Positions 63,427 to 64,000 of a DNA stretch of 64,000 nucleotides are shown here, piece by piece. The notes beneath the pieces are model-generated. The model searched no databases, was not told the origin of the DNA, and was given only the letters and a program-made list of their open reading frames with translations. The DNA is from Ornithinibacillus scapharcae TW25 (GTDB lineage Bacteria; Bacillota; Bacilli; Bacillales; Amphibacillaceae): the NCBI RefSeq assembly GCF_000190475.1, contig NZ_AEWH01000045.1, forward strand, positions 1-64,000, written 5' to 3'. The first letter of the stretch is position 1. Each line of letters opens with the position of its first letter. The translations under genes were made by a program, and so were the position numbers.

Positions 63427-64000
63427 ATGGATTATTCGGCTTATCCCCGTCATGATGTACTTTGTATAGATATGCGTTCCTTTTACGCTAGCGTAGAGGC
63501 AGTTAAATTAGGACTAGACCCCATGAAGACAATGCTAGCTGTTGTGGGAGATCCAAGTAGGTCTGGAAGTATTGTTCTCGCAGCTTCCCCCGCCTTAAAA
63601 GAAAGGTACGGAATTAGTAATGTCAGTCGATTTTTTGAACTACCAAATGATCCAAATATCCATATCGTGCCCGCTCATATGGCTGACTACCTTCAAGTCT
63701 CGGTAGAAATCACCAGACTAATTAATCAATATGCTCCCAAAGAAGCTATCCATCAATATTCTGTTGATGAAGTATGGGTAACCCTTGACGGAGTTAGTAA
63801 GTTATTTGGTGCACCTATTGAAATCGCCGAAAAGATAAAACAAGATATACTCGAAAGTTTTGGAATTACTTGTTCGATTGGAATTGGTGATAATAAATTT
63901 TTAGCTAAGGTAGTCATGGATTTACACGCCAAAAAGGTCGGTATAGCAGAATGTCGATATGAAGATGTAGAAGAAAAACTCTGGCCATCCCCTGTCGAAG
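63427..64000 (+). CDS. Y-family DNA polymerase (UvrX/PolY2-like), 3' end outside window
   Basis: The first 191 codons of a UmuC/DinB-type translesion polymerase. Catalytic motifs: LCIDMRSFYASVEAV (metal aspartate), and YSVDEVWVTLDG (SVDE with catalytic Asp-Glu); SIGIGDNKFLAKVVMDLHAKK follows. The DMRSFYAS variant rather than DMDAFFAS points to the UvrX/YqjW (PolY2) branch. A LexA box and sigma-A promoter lie directly upstream, so it is SOS-induced. GGTGGTGAAA before the ATG. Confidence 0.9.
   Translation, partial: MDYSAYPRHDVLCIDMRSFYASVEAVKLGLDPMKTMLAVVGDPSRSGSIVLAASPALKERYGISNVSRFFELPNDPNIHIVPAHMADYLQVSVEITRLINQYAPKEAIHQYSVDEVWVTLDGVSKLFGAPIEIAEKIKQDILESFGITCSIGIGDNKFLAKVVMDLHAKKVGIAECRYEDVEEKLWPSPVE

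Noticed and set aside
63304-63453. N-terminal extension of the Tyr-rich protein to 63453
   Set aside because: It would run through the SOS promoter and LexA box of the divergent gene, and a strong ribosome site precedes ATG 63303.

Overview
The window is a low-GC chromosomal segment of an endospore-forming member of the Bacillaceae. Evidence for this: a complete spoVA-type operon next to a germinant-receptor operon, a Spo0E-like phosphatase, a SpoIID/LytB protein, Shine-Dalgarno sites of the AGGAGG class, frequent TTG starts, and gene neighbourhoods that mirror Bacillus subtilis (rnjA-ktrC; ykuS-ykuR-dapH with ykuL; fadH next to ykuE and ykyB). Gene style and content suggest the Oceanobacillus/Virgibacillus group, but that is inference only. 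No rRNA, tRNA, CRISPR array, transposase or integrase was seen.

Layout. 1-8.3 kb: the end of rnjA, ktrC, a heterodimeric ABC exporter pair, the acetylase-branch diaminopimelate genes dapH and ykuR with ykuS, and the CBS protein DarB/YkuL. 8.4-9.2 kb: a decayed zinc/cobalt exporter behind a 48-bp perfect palindrome. 9.2-19 kb: fadH, ykuE, a Sco protein, ykyB, a DMT permease, patA (the third gene of the diaminopimelate branch), a Spo0E-like protein, signal peptidase I, a zinc-ribbon/TPR membrane protein and an HtrA-like protease. 19-26 kb: a PAS-GGDEF-EAL protein, a Ktr potassium channel subunit, and glycolate oxidase glcD-glcF. 26-35 kb: a spore module with the gene order of the spoVA2mob operon (DUF1657, YhcN/YlaJ lipoprotein, SpoVAC, SpoVAD, SpoVAE, DUF1657, YetF-DUF1657), followed by a GerA/B/C receptor operon and a small D-like subunit. 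35-46 kb: glutamate dehydrogenase, a permease, TPP-riboswitch-controlled thiT, an M3 peptidase, an orphan phage holin-amidase pair, YceI, a VanW protein and an NDH-2. 46-55 kb: a folded intergenic repeat, an S66 peptidase, a GNAT enzyme, a SpoIID/LytB protein, a PyrR-attenuated uracil permease, topB and an S13 carboxypeptidase. 55-64 kb: an RNPP-type receptor with its own putative signalling-peptide gene, a Vga/VmlR-type ABC-F gene under leader attenuation, a chemoreceptor, an amidohydrolase, and a LexA-controlled Y-family polymerase that runs off the end.

How the genes work together. KtrC, the Ktr channel and DarB belong to families tied to potassium and c-di-AMP signalling. PatA, DapH and YkuR make up the N-acetyl route to meso-diaminopimelate. 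The SpoVA and Ger operons together would handle dipicolinate release and germinant sensing in spores. The RNPP receptor at 55.4 kb and the 45-residue exported peptide directly behind it form the most interesting unit: a candidate quorum-sensing pair with an apparently unusual C-terminal sequence.

Caution: six protein-coding genes are each broken by what looks like one base gained or lost, nearly always in a homopolymer (ABC exporter, signal peptidase, gerKA, gerKB, vanW, ABC-F). Adding or removing one base restores a full-length family member each time. Assembly error is the simplest reading, so I annotate them as interrupted genes rather than confident pseudogenes. The zinc exporter remnant is different: it has several lesions and a lost N-terminus, and is a real pseudogene.
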